From the NCBI GenBank assembly GCA_022841965.1, contig JALHQM010000003.1, forward strand, positions 15,887-49,026: a DNA stretch of 33,140 bases, written 5' to 3'. This document shows positions 8,559 through 16,387 of the stretch, piece by piece. Source of the DNA: Hyphomicrobium sp. (lineage in GTDB: Bacteria; Pseudomonadota; Alphaproteobacteria; Rhizobiales; Hyphomicrobiaceae). A program made the translations under genes and the position numbers. Each line of letters begins with the position of its first letter. Within the stretch, counting starts at the first letter, position 1. The notes beneath the pieces were generated by a model. The model worked only from the letters and a program-made list of their open reading frames with translations. It had not been told where the DNA came from and did no database searches.

Positions 8559-8794
8559 ATGGCGAAATCCCTAACGTTATTGCCGAAATGCCAAGCATTC
8601 CGGGTGCCGCAAGCGGCAACTCGTTGCTGGAGCGATCCCTTACGCGCGCCCGCCCCGTCTTTCAAGGCGGACTTGGGTCGACCCGGCTTGTGAACCTGCG
8701 TTGAAGCGCCGTGCCCGTCATTTTCAAAATCCGCCACGAGACCGCCCCCCGGTTTTGCTATCTTTCCCGAAAGGTCAAAAGGGGGACCAAGCAG

Positions 8795-9229
8795 ATGCGG
8801 GCCAATCCGACGATGCTTGTAGGAGCACTAAGTGCAGCGTTAGCGGTTCAAAGCGCAGCCGGACCGGTCTGGATGGCGGATGCGGACCTCACCGCCACAT
8901 TCGCCGGGCGCGATATCTCCGGCGAATACGAAAATGGCGACACCTTCCATGAGACATACGCCGTAGATGGCATCGTCCGCTACTCGGACGCCCGCCGTGC
9001 CTCCTCGGGCAAATGGTCGGTCCGGACCGGCTCCTTCTGCACCATCTACGACGACGATCCGGCGGGCGGCTGCTACCGCGTCCGCAGGGAAGGCGACAAT
9101 TGCTTCGAGTTCCATTTCGTCGCCCGCACGGAAGCACAAGCCGAAAAGGCACCCGGAAAGCCCGCATGGACCGCCCGCGGTTGGTTCCCAGACAAACCCA
9201 AAACCTGCGTCGACGGCGAAAGCGTCTAA
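8795..9229 (+). CDS. Exported protein of unknown function
   Basis: The 144-aa product starts with a plausible signal peptide (MRANPTMLVGALSAALAVQS then AAG). The mature part is compact and mostly beta-predicted: TATFAGRDISGEYENGDTFH, a region with W and Y residues, and four cysteines (SFCTIY, GGCYRV, DNCFEF, KTCVDG) that could form two disulfides. ATG 8795 is preferred because of the AAGGGGGAC ribosome site 8 nt upstream; an upstream in-frame ATG at 8711 would bury the signal peptide. I recognise the general look of small periplasmic proteins in Hyphomicrobiales but no assigned family. It reads toward the flavoprotein gene, with a 121-bp gap. Confidence 0.72.
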   Translation: MRANPTMLVGALSAALAVQSAAGPVWMADADLTATFAGRDISGEYENGDTFHETYAVDGIVRYSDARRASSGKWSVRTGSFCTIYDDDPAGGCYRVRREGDNCFEFHFVARTEAQAEKAPGKPAWTARGWFPDKPKTCVDGESV

Positions 9230-9350
9230 ATCCTTCGCCGCGCTTTTGACCTCCCGCAAGTCGCACAACTGTGTGTGACGTGGGTCCCTGACCGCCACTG
9301 GCAGGAGCGGCTAAGACTCGCCCAACCAAATGATCGAAAAGGGTCCGGAA

Positions 9351-10988
9351 ATGAAAGTCATGATTGTCGGCGGTGTTGCAGGCGGAGCATCTTGCGCGGC
9401 TCGGCTGCGCCGCCTGGACGAACGCGCCGAAATCGTAATGATCGAACGCGGCCCGTATGTCTCTTACGCCAACTGCGGCCTGCCCTACCATGTCGGCGGT
9501 GTCATCGAGGATGAGGCGAGCCTCTTGATCGCCAACCCGCAACTCTTCCGCGACCAGTTCGCCATTGATGTGCGCACCCACACCGAAGCCATCTCGATCG
9601 AAGCAAAAGCCAAGACGGTCACTTTGCGCGATGTCACCACCGGCGCCGAACGTGCCGAGGCCTACGACAAACTCGTCCTTTCCCCCGGCGCAGTCTCCGT
9701 CAGGCCGCCGCTGCCCGGCCTCGACCTCCCCGGCATCTTCCACGTCCGCACGGTGCCCGACGCCCGCGCCATCCGCACCTGGCTGGCTGCCAACGCAAAA
9801 GGTAAGCGCGCCGTCGTCATCGGCGGCGGCTTCATCGGGTTGGAAATGGTTGAAAACCTCGTCCACCGGGGCCTCGACACCACCCTCATTGAGATGGCGG
9901 ATCAGATTCTCGTCCCCCTCGACGTCGAACAGGCGCGCCCGGTCGAAGCGCTCCTCCGACAGCACGGCGTCACCGTCGTTCTGGGCGAAGGCGTGACAGG
10001 GTTCGCCACCAACCCGTCCGGCGCGATCGACGTCGCAACGAAATCCGGCACCGTCTACGCGGCCGATATCGTCATCCTCGCTCTCGGCGTCCGCCCCGAC
10101 ACCGCCCTCGCGAAATCTGCAGGCCTCGCCATCGGCGATCGCGGCGGCATCAAGGTCGATGCCCACCTGCGCACCAGCGACCCCGACATCTATGCCGTTG
10201 GCGACGCCGTCGAAGTCCGCGATATCGTAACGGGAACCGATACGCTCCTCGCCCTGGCCGGTCCCGCCAACCGCCAAGGCCGTATCGCTGCCGACAACAT
10301 CGCCGGCCGCTCCGCGACATTCCGCGGCGTCCAAGGCTCTGCCATCATCGGCTTGTTTGGCACCACCGTCGCCTGGACCGGCGCCAGCGAGAAAACCCTG
10401 CGCCGCCTCGGCCGCGACGACTATGAGAAAATCTATCTCTACCCCAATCACCACGCCCGCTATTATCCCGGCGCCAAGACAATCTCCATGAAACTCCTCT
10501 TCGCCAAATCCGACGGCCGCATTCTCGGCGCCCAGGCCTACGGCGAAGACGGCGTCGACCGCCGCATCGATGTCATCGCGACGCTGATCCAGAAGGGCGG
10601 CACGGTCTACGACCTGGAAGAGGCTGAACTCTGCTACGCGCCCCAATACGGAAGCGCCAAGGACGCAGCCAATTTCGCTGGCATGATCGCTGCCAACGTC
10701 CTGCGCAACGACATGCCGCTGGCGCATTGGAGCGTTGACCACACGAGCCTACTTCTCGACGTCCGCGAACCTTCGGAAATCGCCGACTACGCCGTTCCCG
10801 GCGCACTCAGCATTCCTCTGAAACAATTGCGCGCACGCCTTTCCGAAATCCCCCGCAACCGCGACATCGCCGTCATCTGCCGCTCTGGCCAGCGCGCCTA
10901 TCTCGCCACGCGCATCCTCCTGCAGAATGGCTTCACCGCCAGAACGCTCTCCGGCGGCGTCCTCGCCGTTCAGCAATCCGCGCACTAG
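9351..10988 (+). CDS. CoA-disulfide reductase-like FAD/NAD(P)H oxidoreductase with C-terminal rhodanese domain
   Basis: The 545-aa protein is a two-domain fusion. Residues 1 to about 450 form a pyridine nucleotide-disulfide oxidoreductase with FAD motif MIVGGVAGGASCAARLRR, active-site Cys42 in SYANCGLPY (the single-cysteine CoADR/NADH oxidase type), NAD motif VVIGGGFIGLEMVENL and a second FAD motif DIYAVGDAVE. Residues of about 465-545 form a rhodanese domain with LLLDVREPSEI and active-site loop CRSGQRA. Known homologues reduce CoA disulfide, CoA persulfide or polysulfide, so sulfur or redox metabolism is likely; the exact substrate is not visible. ATG 9351 has a CCGGA ribosome site and starts right at the FAD strand; ATG 9330 is an alternative. 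Its TAG overlaps the convergent neighbour's stop by 3 bp. Confidence 0.93.
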   Translation: MKVMIVGGVAGGASCAARLRRLDERAEIVMIERGPYVSYANCGLPYHVGGVIEDEASLLIANPQLFRDQFAIDVRTHTEAISIEAKAKTVTLRDVTTGAERAEAYDKLVLSPGAVSVRPPLPGLDLPGIFHVRTVPDARAIRTWLAANAKGKRAVVIGGGFIGLEMVENLVHRGLDTTLIEMADQILVPLDVEQARPVEALLRQHGVTVVLGEGVTGFATNPSGAIDVATKSGTVYAADIVILALGVRPDTALAKSAGLAIGDRGGIKVDAHLRTSDPDIYAVGDAVEVRDIVTGTDTLLALAGPANRQGRIAADNIAGRSATFRGVQGSAIIGLFGTTVAWTGASEKTLRRLGRDDYEKIYLYPNHHARYYPGAKTISMKLLFAKSDGRILGAQAYGEDGVDRRIDVIATLIQKGGTVYDLEEAELCYAPQYGSAKDAANFAGMIAANVLRNDMPLAHWSVDHTSLLLDVREPSEIADYAVPGALSIPLKQLRARLSEIPRNRDIAVICRSGQRAYLATRILLQNGFTARTLSGGVLAVQQSAH

Positions 10989-11731
10989 GCAGAGAGAAGG
11001 AGCGCGCCGTGCCGCTGCTCGAGCGCGCTGGCGCGGGCTTCCAGCTCCGCCGCCAGCGCGGCATGGTCGATCAGTCGCTGCCGCAGCACGGCCATCTCGA
11101 ATACGGAGTAAATGTCGGCCTCGCGGTCACCCTTGAGGTCCAACAGCCGCCGCCGTGCATGTCGCTGCGCTATCCCGTAGGCATCGACGTAGAACGCGGC
11201 CACGGGATCGGCACCGATCGCTGCGGCGATCGCCAAAAACTTTGATCGCTCACCGTCAGGGATCGTAACCACTTGGCAGACGCGCCCCGCGCCCGCGAGA
11301 TCTTCAAGCACCTCATAGATGCCCAGTCGCTCCACCCCAACCACACTCCGGTCGAGATCGAACACGGGTAGGAACGGATACAGCCGGCATACAGTCGTTC
11401 GCGTCGCATGCGCGCAGGCACATCCGGGATTGTGGCTGATCAGGCTCTCGATCCGCAGCACCCGCGCCCCGAACCGGTACTCCGTCACCCGATGCTGATA
11501 GTCGCCAAACTGGCCCAGCAGATCGTGCGCGCTGAGATAGGCAAACTCGCCGGGCAGCAGCGGCAATTCCTGTCCTTTGCTGCGTCCCATCAGCCGAAAA
11601 CGGTCCTTCTGGCGGCTAAAACTGCAGCAATTGGCATTGCCGCAAAGTTGCCAGCATCCCGGCACGTAGACGAGATCTTGGGCATAGATGGCGGCAAAGT
11701 CGGCGGTGCTCGGCATGGCGCCGTCATACAC
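10985..11731 (-). CDS. Cysteine-cluster protein, resembles YkgJ (CxxCxxCC) family
   Basis: The 248-aa protein has cysteines arranged as C-x3-C-x4-CC near the N-terminus (CWQLCGNANCC), then CAC, then VCRLYPF. This is similar to the YkgJ family of presumed zinc- or iron-binding proteins, which have CxxCxxCC plus a later CR-x-YPF motif, but the first spacing is looser than usual. The C-terminal third is helical and basic, with a possible short coiled coil (about residues 205-245). The start may be ATG 11731 or ATG 11716. It converges on the flavoprotein gene with overlapping stops (shared CTAG). Its promoter region contains the CtrA-type site at 11828-11843 shared with the divergent small gene. 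Function is unknown. Confidence 0.75.
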   Translation of the reverse strand: MYDGAMPSTADFAAIYAQDLVYVPGCWQLCGNANCCSFSRQKDRFRLMGRSKGQELPLLPGEFAYLSAHDLLGQFGDYQHRVTEYRFGARVLRIESLISHNPGCACAHATRTTVCRLYPFLPVFDLDRSVVGVERLGIYEVLEDLAGAGRVCQVVTIPDGERSKFLAIAAAIGADPVAAFYVDAYGIAQRHARRRLLDLKGDREADIYSVFEMAVLRQRLIDHAALAAELEARASALEQRHGALLLSA

Positions 11732-11827
11732 GGTTCAAAAAATCCGCACAGCCTACGGACAAAAAACACGTTAAGCGGCGCGCCCCTTGGCCGTCATCGC
11801 CGGCTCGAAGAGGCGCATCCGTGCCGG

Positions 11828-11843
11828 TTAACGCGCCGTTAAC
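11828..11843 (+). promoter_or_regulatory. CtrA-type binding site TTAA-N7-TTAAC
   Basis: TTAACGCGCCGTTAAC matches the full consensus of the alphaproteobacterial cell-cycle regulator CtrA, two TTAA half sites separated by exactly 7 bp. It lies 52 bp before the start of the small exported-protein gene at 11896 and 96 bp before the divergent gene starting at 11731. It was the only TTAA-N7-TTAA I found when scanning TTAA tetramers in the window by eye. Confidence 0.6.
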
Positions 11844-11895
11844 TGACCGTGTGGGAGTGTGCCCAAGTTCTGCGTCTGTTCCTTAAGGCATCGAC

Positions 11896-12168
11896 ATGCC
11901 CAGGCTCTACAAGTTCGCGTTGTTGGGCTTTGCCGCCTACGCCCTCGTCACAGCCAGTCCGGCGCAACAGTCGGAGATCGGCCAGGGCCTCCTTGCGATC
12001 AAAGACGCCGCCTTCGACGCCTGCACGATCGAAGGCCGCCTCTGCACCAGCGCCTTAGACTATGCAATGACGACGCTCAGCGGCTCCCTCTCCGATGAAC
12101 CCGCCCCGTGGATGGACGAACAAGGCAAGCGTACCCAGCCACCGCCCTCATCCCGCCCCGCAAATTGA
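11896..12168 (+). CDS. Small exported protein of unknown function
   Basis: The 90-aa product begins with a short basic segment and one hydrophobic stretch (LYKFALLGFAAYALVTASPA), a signal peptide or membrane anchor. A mature helix follows with paired cysteines (DACTIEGRLCTSALDYA) and a Pro/Ser-rich tail. Small Hyphomicrobiales proteins with a similar anchored helix and two cysteines exist (DUF5330-like), but the match here is weak. A CtrA-type site sits 52 bp upstream, which suggests cell-cycle control. The alternative is a spurious frame, but the signal-like start, the promoter site and the lack of a competing frame favour a real gene. Confidence 0.6.
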   Translation: MPRLYKFALLGFAAYALVTASPAQQSEIGQGLLAIKDAAFDACTIEGRLCTSALDYAMTTLSGSLSDEPAPWMDEQGKRTQPPPSSRPAN

Positions 12169-12214
12169 GCGCAGCGCAAAACGACCCCATCCCACTCGAC
12201 ATCTCATGAACAAG

Positions 12215-12235
12215 GGCCAGGCAATGTGCCCAGCC
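12215..12235 (-). terminator. Candidate terminator of the repeat-protein gene
   Basis: On the minus strand, GGCTGGGCA-CAT-TGCCTGGCC folds into a 9-bp stem with two G-U pairs, followed by CTTGTT. It lies 29 bp downstream of the stop of the 29-residue-repeat gene. The T tract is short, so termination strength is uncertain. Confidence 0.5.
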
Positions 12236-12264
12236 CCCATGTCTTTATCAAAATCAATCGGGTG

Positions 12265-12555
12265 TCAGTTCTTGCCGACGCCCGGATGATCCTGCATGGC
12301 CTTACCCGAAAGGCTCTTGTTGTCCGGCTTCGCCGTCGGATTGGCGGTTGTCCCGTCGCCGGTCACACCTGGAGCATCTTGCATGGCCTTCTCAGCAAGA
12401 CCACCCGTCTCCGGCTTCGCTGTCGGATTGGCGGTGGTTCCGGCCCCGGTTACGCCGGGAGAATCTTTCATTTCCTTTTCGGCGAGATCACCGCCAGCAA
12501 AAGTAATTCCCGTCGATGCCAAAACGAGAAGAGCAGCAAGTGTAATAGGCTTCAT
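12265..12555 (-). CDS. Exported protein built of 29-residue tandem repeats
   Basis: The 96-aa product has a clear signal peptide (MKPITLAALLVLASTGITFA) and then two full and one partial copy of a 29-residue unit. The unit core is (A/E)M(Q/K)D-x-PGVTG-x-GTTANPTAKP; the last copy breaks off after AMQDHPGVGKN. The repeats are nearly identical in protein and still similar in DNA (87-bp period), pointing to fairly recent expansion. The mature protein would be hydrophilic, Gly/Pro/Thr-rich and probably disordered in the periplasm. ATG 12555 is preferred over an in-frame start at 12585 because it begins the signal peptide. It is transcribed divergently from a LysR regulator that may control it. No family recognised. 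Confidence 0.78.
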   Translation of the reverse strand: MKPITLAALLVLASTGITFAGGDLAEKEMKDSPGVTGAGTTANPTAKPETGGLAEKAMQDAPGVTGDGTTANPTAKPDNKSLSGKAMQDHPGVGKN

Positions 12556-12921
12556 TTTAAGCTCCTGGCTTTGCGAGCACGACATTCAAACCGCAATTGG
12601 CGTCTCAAATGGGAACCCCACAGGAAACCAAACGGCCTGCTGTCTTCCAAGATAACTATCAGCCCTTCTGCCAGCGAGACATTGTGCTGTTGCTATCGAT
12701 TGGTTCGTCTGCTGCTATCGAAACCAGCGCGTCCCCAGATCTTTGCCACCTCGTCCTGTGACGGCCGCTTCGACCTCCGTTGTATCCGAGATACAAATAT
12801 CATTCGCACAATCTGCGCCAAACTTAGCTATCCGCGTCGCGCGCCGCCCAGGGGATATTTGCGCCGATGAATAGCCGACCCAATCACAAGTGACGCTCAC
12901 AGAAGGTTACAAAAACCCACC
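12556..12921. other. Regulatory intergenic region between repeat-protein gene and lysR-type gene
   Basis: These 366 bp are less GC-rich than the surroundings and separate two divergent genes. They contain the perfect dyad TGTATC-CGA-GATACA (12781-12795). No gene is supported; open frames that cross it have no start signals or recognisable products. Confidence 0.6.
12781..12795. promoter_or_regulatory. Candidate LysR-type operator (dyad with T-N11-A)
   Basis: TGTATC-CGA-GATACA is a perfect 6+6 inverted repeat and contains T-N11-A spacings, the typical form of LysR-type regulator boxes. It lies 126 bp before the LysR-type gene and 225 bp before the divergent repeat-protein gene, the usual arrangement for an autoregulated LysR gene with a divergent target. 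Confidence 0.5.
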
Positions 12922-13842
12922 ATGGAAATGCAACAGATCAGATATTTCCTGGCCGTCTCCGAAGCCAACAATTTCACCAAAGCAGCCGCTGCGTGCGGTG
13001 TAAGTCCGCCGTCGCTTTTGCGGGCCATCACCCTTCTTGAGCAGGAGTTTGGCGGCCGTCTTTTCACCCGCGACCGCGGCAATATCCGGCTCACAGAGCT
13101 GGGCCGGATCGCGCAACCGCATCTGCTGCAGATTGTGCACGAATCCTCAGAAGCTAAGCGCCGTGCAAAGTCCTTGGTGCACGGCGACCGTTCAACTTTG
13201 AAACTCGGCATCATGTGCACCATTGCACCTGTGCATTTCGTCAAGCTGATCGGAGCGTTCCGCAGAAGACACCCCCGCATCCTCCTGCAGATCCTCGACC
13301 GGAATGCGGAGCAATTGGAAACCGCACTTATGGCGGGCGAACTGGAAATCGCCATCTATGGAGTTCCCGGACAGCCGAATGCAGAGAAGTTTCATGCTCT
13401 GCCACTCTTTGAGGAACGCATGGTTATTGCGTTGGCCGAACGACACCCGCTGTGCCGAGAAACGTCCGTGGAAATCGCCCACTTGGATGGCGAACCTTAT
13501 CTAGAGCGTGCCAATTGCGAGTTTGCCAAACGCGGGGAGGAAATCTTTTCCAAGAGAGGTGTGACGGGTCCCACGGTCTACGTCAGCGAACGTGACGATT
13601 GGGTGCTCGCGATGGTCGCTGCCGGCATGGGTTACAGTTTTCTGCCAGAGTCGACCGCTCAATTTAGCGGCGTCACGTCGCGTAGTCTGACAGAGCCGGA
13701 AATCTCGCGGCAAATAAATTTAGTCACGGTGCGCGGAAGGCCGCATTCAGCGACCGTGGGTGCGTTCGTGCGTGAAGTAATGCGAGCGAAGTGGATGGGC
13801 ACCCAAGCAATCGCGAAACGCGATCTGCCGCAGGTGACATAA
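12922..13842 (+). CDS. LysR-family transcriptional regulator
   Basis: The 306-aa protein is a standard LysR-type regulator. The N-terminal helix-turn-helix spans about residues 1-60 (MEMQQIRYFLAVSEANNFTK, then SPPSLLRAITLLEQEFGG and LFTRDRGNIRLTELG). A linker helix and a periplasmic-binding-like effector domain (about 92-295) follow. The signature AAGMGYSFLPE near the end is typical. The ligand is unknown. It is divergent from the repeat-protein gene and has a dyad with LysR-box spacing in the shared upstream region. Homology begins at this ATG, so the start is well supported. Confidence 0.95.
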   Translation: MEMQQIRYFLAVSEANNFTKAAAACGVSPPSLLRAITLLEQEFGGRLFTRDRGNIRLTELGRIAQPHLLQIVHESSEAKRRAKSLVHGDRSTLKLGIMCTIAPVHFVKLIGAFRRRHPRILLQILDRNAEQLETALMAGELEIAIYGVPGQPNAEKFHALPLFEERMVIALAERHPLCRETSVEIAHLDGEPYLERANCEFAKRGEEIFSKRGVTGPTVYVSERDDWVLAMVAAGMGYSFLPESTAQFSGVTSRSLTEPEISRQINLVTVRGRPHSATVGAFVREVMRAKWMGTQAIAKRDLPQVT

Positions 13843-13956
13843 GCATCGAAACCGGCAAGTTGCCGAACGTTGCGCCGTCGATTGCTGACAGGCGCGCTAC
13901 ATGCCAGAACCTGTTCGGGTTGAAACAGCCCTCTCATTCACGACAACAGGTGTAAC

Positions 13957-14472
13957 GTGTCCACACTGTCCGGCCCATCAAAACACTCGCTGATTGCGCA
14001 ACTGATGGCCGCCCCCATGCGTCCCGGCCGGCTGACGTGGATTGGCTTGCGTCCCGAGCGCAGAGCCCCCGTCATCGAAGTGAGTGAAGCAGACCTGCTT
14101 GCCGGAAAGGGAATCACCGGCGATCGCTATCGCACCACCAGCAGTGGCGCACGCCAAGTGACGCTCATTGCGCAGGAAGACATCGCGGCAATCGCGGCTT
14201 TCCTCGGCCGCCAGACCATCGGTCCGGCCCTCCTGCGCCGCAACCTTGTGACCGCCGGCATCAATCTCACCGCGCTGAAGGGCCAGCGCTTCCGCATCGG
14301 CGCGGCGATCCTCGAAGCATCAGGCGAGTGTGCCCCCTGCAGCCGCATGGAAGAAATCTTCGGCCCTGGCGGCTACAACGCCGTGCGCGGCCGCGGCGGC
14401 ATCACCGCTCGCGTCATAGAAAGCGGAACATTCCATGTTGGCGACACGATCGACGTGCAGAAGGACACATAG
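13957..14472 (+). CDS. MOSC-domain protein
   Basis: The 171-aa protein is essentially a single MOSC domain (about residues 20-165), a fold related to the C-terminal domain of molybdenum cofactor sulfurase and proposed to carry sulfur or bind molybdopterin. Visible signatures are GKGITGDRY, RQVTLIAQEDI, LLRRNLVTAGINL, GQRFRIG, and the conserved cysteine region SGECAPCSRMEE. GTG 13957 gives a 16-residue lead-in before ATG 14005; either start keeps the whole domain. It stands alone, 114 bp after the LysR-type gene and only 3 bp from the convergent leuB stop. The substrate cannot be stated. Confidence 0.92.
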   Translation: MSTLSGPSKHSLIAQLMAAPMRPGRLTWIGLRPERRAPVIEVSEADLLAGKGITGDRYRTTSSGARQVTLIAQEDIAAIAAFLGRQTIGPALLRRNLVTAGINLTALKGQRFRIGAAILEASGECAPCSRMEEIFGPGGYNAVRGRGGITARVIESGTFHVGDTIDVQKDT

Positions 14473-14475
14473 CGC

Positions 14476-15591
14476 TTAAGCCACCAGCGTCGCCACCGCA
14501 TCCACGATCGCCTTGCCCATCTCGCTCGTGCCGACCTTCGTCATGCCCGGCTGCATAATATCGCCCGTCCGCAGGCCGTTCGCGAGCACCATTGCGATGG
14601 CTTGATCAACGACGTCGGCTTCTGCCGCCATATCGAGCGAGTAGCGCAGCGCCATCCCGAACGAGGCGACAGTAGCAATCGGGTTCGCCAAACCCTTGCC
14701 GGCGATATCCGGCGCCGAGCCATGCACCGGCTCATAAAGCGACAGCCGCCGGCCAGTCTTGGCATCTGGCGCGCCCAGTGACGCGGACGGCAGCATGCCG
14801 AGCGACCCCGTACACATCGCCGCTTCATCCGAAAGCACATCGCCGAACAAGTTGTCGGTCACGATCACGTCGAACTGCTTCGGGTTGCGCACCAACTGCA
14901 TTGCGCAGTTGTCGGCCAGGATATGTTCCAGCTCCACGTCGGGCGCATAAGCCTTGTGCACCGCCGTCACGACTTCCTTCCACAAAACGCCGGTCCGCAT
15001 GACGTTATGCTTTTCCGCCGAATGCACCTTGTTGCCGCGCTTGCGGGCAAGGTCGAACGCAACTTTCGCAATCCGCTCGATCTCGTGCGTCGTGTAAATC
15101 TGCGTATCGACGGCGCGTTTCTCACCGTTCTCCAGCGTCACGATCTCCTTTGGTTCGCCGAAGTACACGCCGCCTGTCAGTTCGCGCACGATCATGATGT
15201 CGAGACCTTCGACAAGTTCGCGCTTGAGCGACGATGCATCCGCCAGCGCCGGATAGCAGATGGCCGGCCGCAGGTTGGCAAACAAACCGAGGTCCTTGCG
15301 CAACCGCAGAAGCCCCGCTTCCGGCCGCGCCGCATAAGGCACGCCGGCCCACTTCGGCCCGCCGACCGCCCCGAAAATCACCGCATCCGCCGCTTTGGCC
15401 TTCGCCACGCAGGCGTCCGTCACGGCCACACCGTGCGCGTCAAATGCCGCCCCGCCAACGAGATCGCTCTCCGTCTCGAAATGCACTCCGTTTTTGCGCC
15501 CGTTGAAAAACGCAATCAGCCGTTCCACTTCGGCCATGGTTTCGACGCCGATGCCGTCGCCGGGGAGGAGGAGTAGCGTCTTCGTGGCCAT
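14476..15591 (-). CDS. leuB: 3-isopropylmalate dehydrogenase
   Basis: This 371-aa enzyme catalyses NAD-dependent oxidative decarboxylation of 3-isopropylmalate in leucine biosynthesis. Signatures include [14 protein letters not shown] at the N-terminus, [14 protein letters not shown], the conserved [11 protein letters not shown] metal-binding segment, and [20 protein letters not shown]. Length is normal. ATG 15591 is chosen because homology begins immediately there; the frame is open for another 106 codons upstream, but that part lacks homology-like sequence. It is the last gene of the leftward run and no leuC/leuD lies nearby. An imperfect inverted repeat (15678-15701) is found in its leader. 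Confidence 0.97.
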   Translation of the reverse strand: MATKTLLLLPGDGIGVETMAEVERLIAFFNGRKNGVHFETESDLVGGAAFDAHGVAVTDACVAKAKAADAVIFGAVGGPKWAGVPYAARPEAGLLRLRKDLGLFANLRPAICYPALADASSLKRELVEGLDIMIVRELTGGVYFGEPKEIVTLENGEKRAVDTQIYTTHEIERIAKVAFDLARKRGNKVHSAEKHNVMRTGVLWKEVVTAVHKAYAPDVELEHILADNCAMQLVRNPKQFDVIVTDNLFGDVLSDEAAMCTGSLGMLPSASLGAPDAKTGRRLSLYEPVHGSAPDIAGKGLANPIATVASFGMALRYSLDMAAEADVVDQAIAMVLANGLRTGDIMQPGMTKVGTSEMGKAIVDAVATLVA

Positions 15592-15775
15592 GGGAGGGTC
15601 TAACCTGTCTGTCGGGTTGCGCGACGGCTTGCGCCGGATGAAGGTGTCGGCGGTACTGCTATCCTCCCGGCCGTACGCCTGCAAGTGGGGGCACCTGCAG
15701 GGTCGTCGCAGCTGCACCGCCGACAACGGCGCGCCGGTTCGAAAGGATTGTGATCTACGATCAGGCCCCTGAGCC

Positions 15776-16387
15776 CTAACCGAGGCCCGGGATCGTAAAC
15801 GCGAGAGTGAACCCGTTGAGCCCGAGCAAAGCGCCCGCCACCGCAAGCAAACCGCTGGCCGCCAGCAGGACGGTCCCCTTGGTAATGATTGAAATCGAGG
15901 CCAACACAATCGCGATTTGCAATAACGCCTCGCCGTAGTCGAGATAGGGATCCTTGCGCATCGCCACGTCGCGTTCGGCCTCGAGCCGCTTTCCCTTCTC
16001 GAACAGCTGATCGAGCCCCTCCCGCGCCTCCACGGGCTTGGCGGGATCGCCGGCCGTCAGGATGTCATCCTGTTTCTTGTACTCCGCGATCTTGGCCTCG
16101 ATCGCCGCGCGCCCGTCCACCGTCAAATCGGGTTCCGCCTTGAGCCGCAGGGTCAGATCATCCACTTCGACGCGCAGCACATGCCGGCGCATATTCTTGG
16201 CCTGAAAAAAGGCCCAGGTATTGGCGGCTTCGATATTCTTCAGCGTGGCGTCCTTGGCCGCATTCCCCCCGCCCATGGAACAGATGGCGAGCATCACCGC
16301 CAAGACGCCAATGTAAACGCCGACCCACCGGTCGCGCTCGCGCACGTTGGCGCCCTCTGCATCCTTCGCCAGCTCATCCCATACCAT
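15776..16387 (-). CDS. DUF4337-like inner-membrane protein
   Basis: The 203-aa protein has a short cytosolic start, one hydrophobic helix ([19 protein letters not shown]), a long charged helical region likely forming a coiled coil (about 50-150), and two more hydrophobic helices at the C-terminus ([18 protein letters not shown] and [14 protein letters not shown]). This layout, with [24 protein letters not shown] after the first helix, fits the DUF4337 family, whose function is unknown. ATG 16387 overlaps the end of gpmA by 14 nt, so translation is probably coupled to gpmA. It ends 184 bp before the leuB start. Confidence 0.85.
   Translation of the reverse strand: MVWDELAKDAEGANVRERDRWVGVYIGVLAVMLAICSMGGGNAAKDATLKNIEAANTWAFFQAKNMRRHVLRVEVDDLTLRLKAEPDLTVDGRAAIEAKIAEYKKQDDILTAGDPAKPVEAREGLDQLFEKGKRLEAERDVAMRKDPYLDYGEALLQIAIVLASISIITKGTVLLAASGLLAVAGALLGLNGFTLAFTIPGLG

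Noticed and set aside
8889..10742. A 617-codon open frame on the minus strand, antisense to the flavoprotein gene
   Set aside because: It is the complement of a gene with clear FAD, NAD and rhodanese motifs; its own translation is low-complexity Gly/Ala/Asp-rich without recognisable domains. Long antisense frames are common in GC-rich DNA.
12295..12470. 87-bp DNA repeat considered as a possible CRISPR or intergenic repeat
   Set aside because: It is in frame (29 codons) inside a signal-peptide gene, with no spacer-like unique segments.
12226..12870. 214-codon plus-strand frame over the repeat protein gene and its upstream region
   Set aside because: Antisense to a signal-peptide protein with ordered repeats, no ribosome site, and a Cys/Arg-rich nonsense-like translation.
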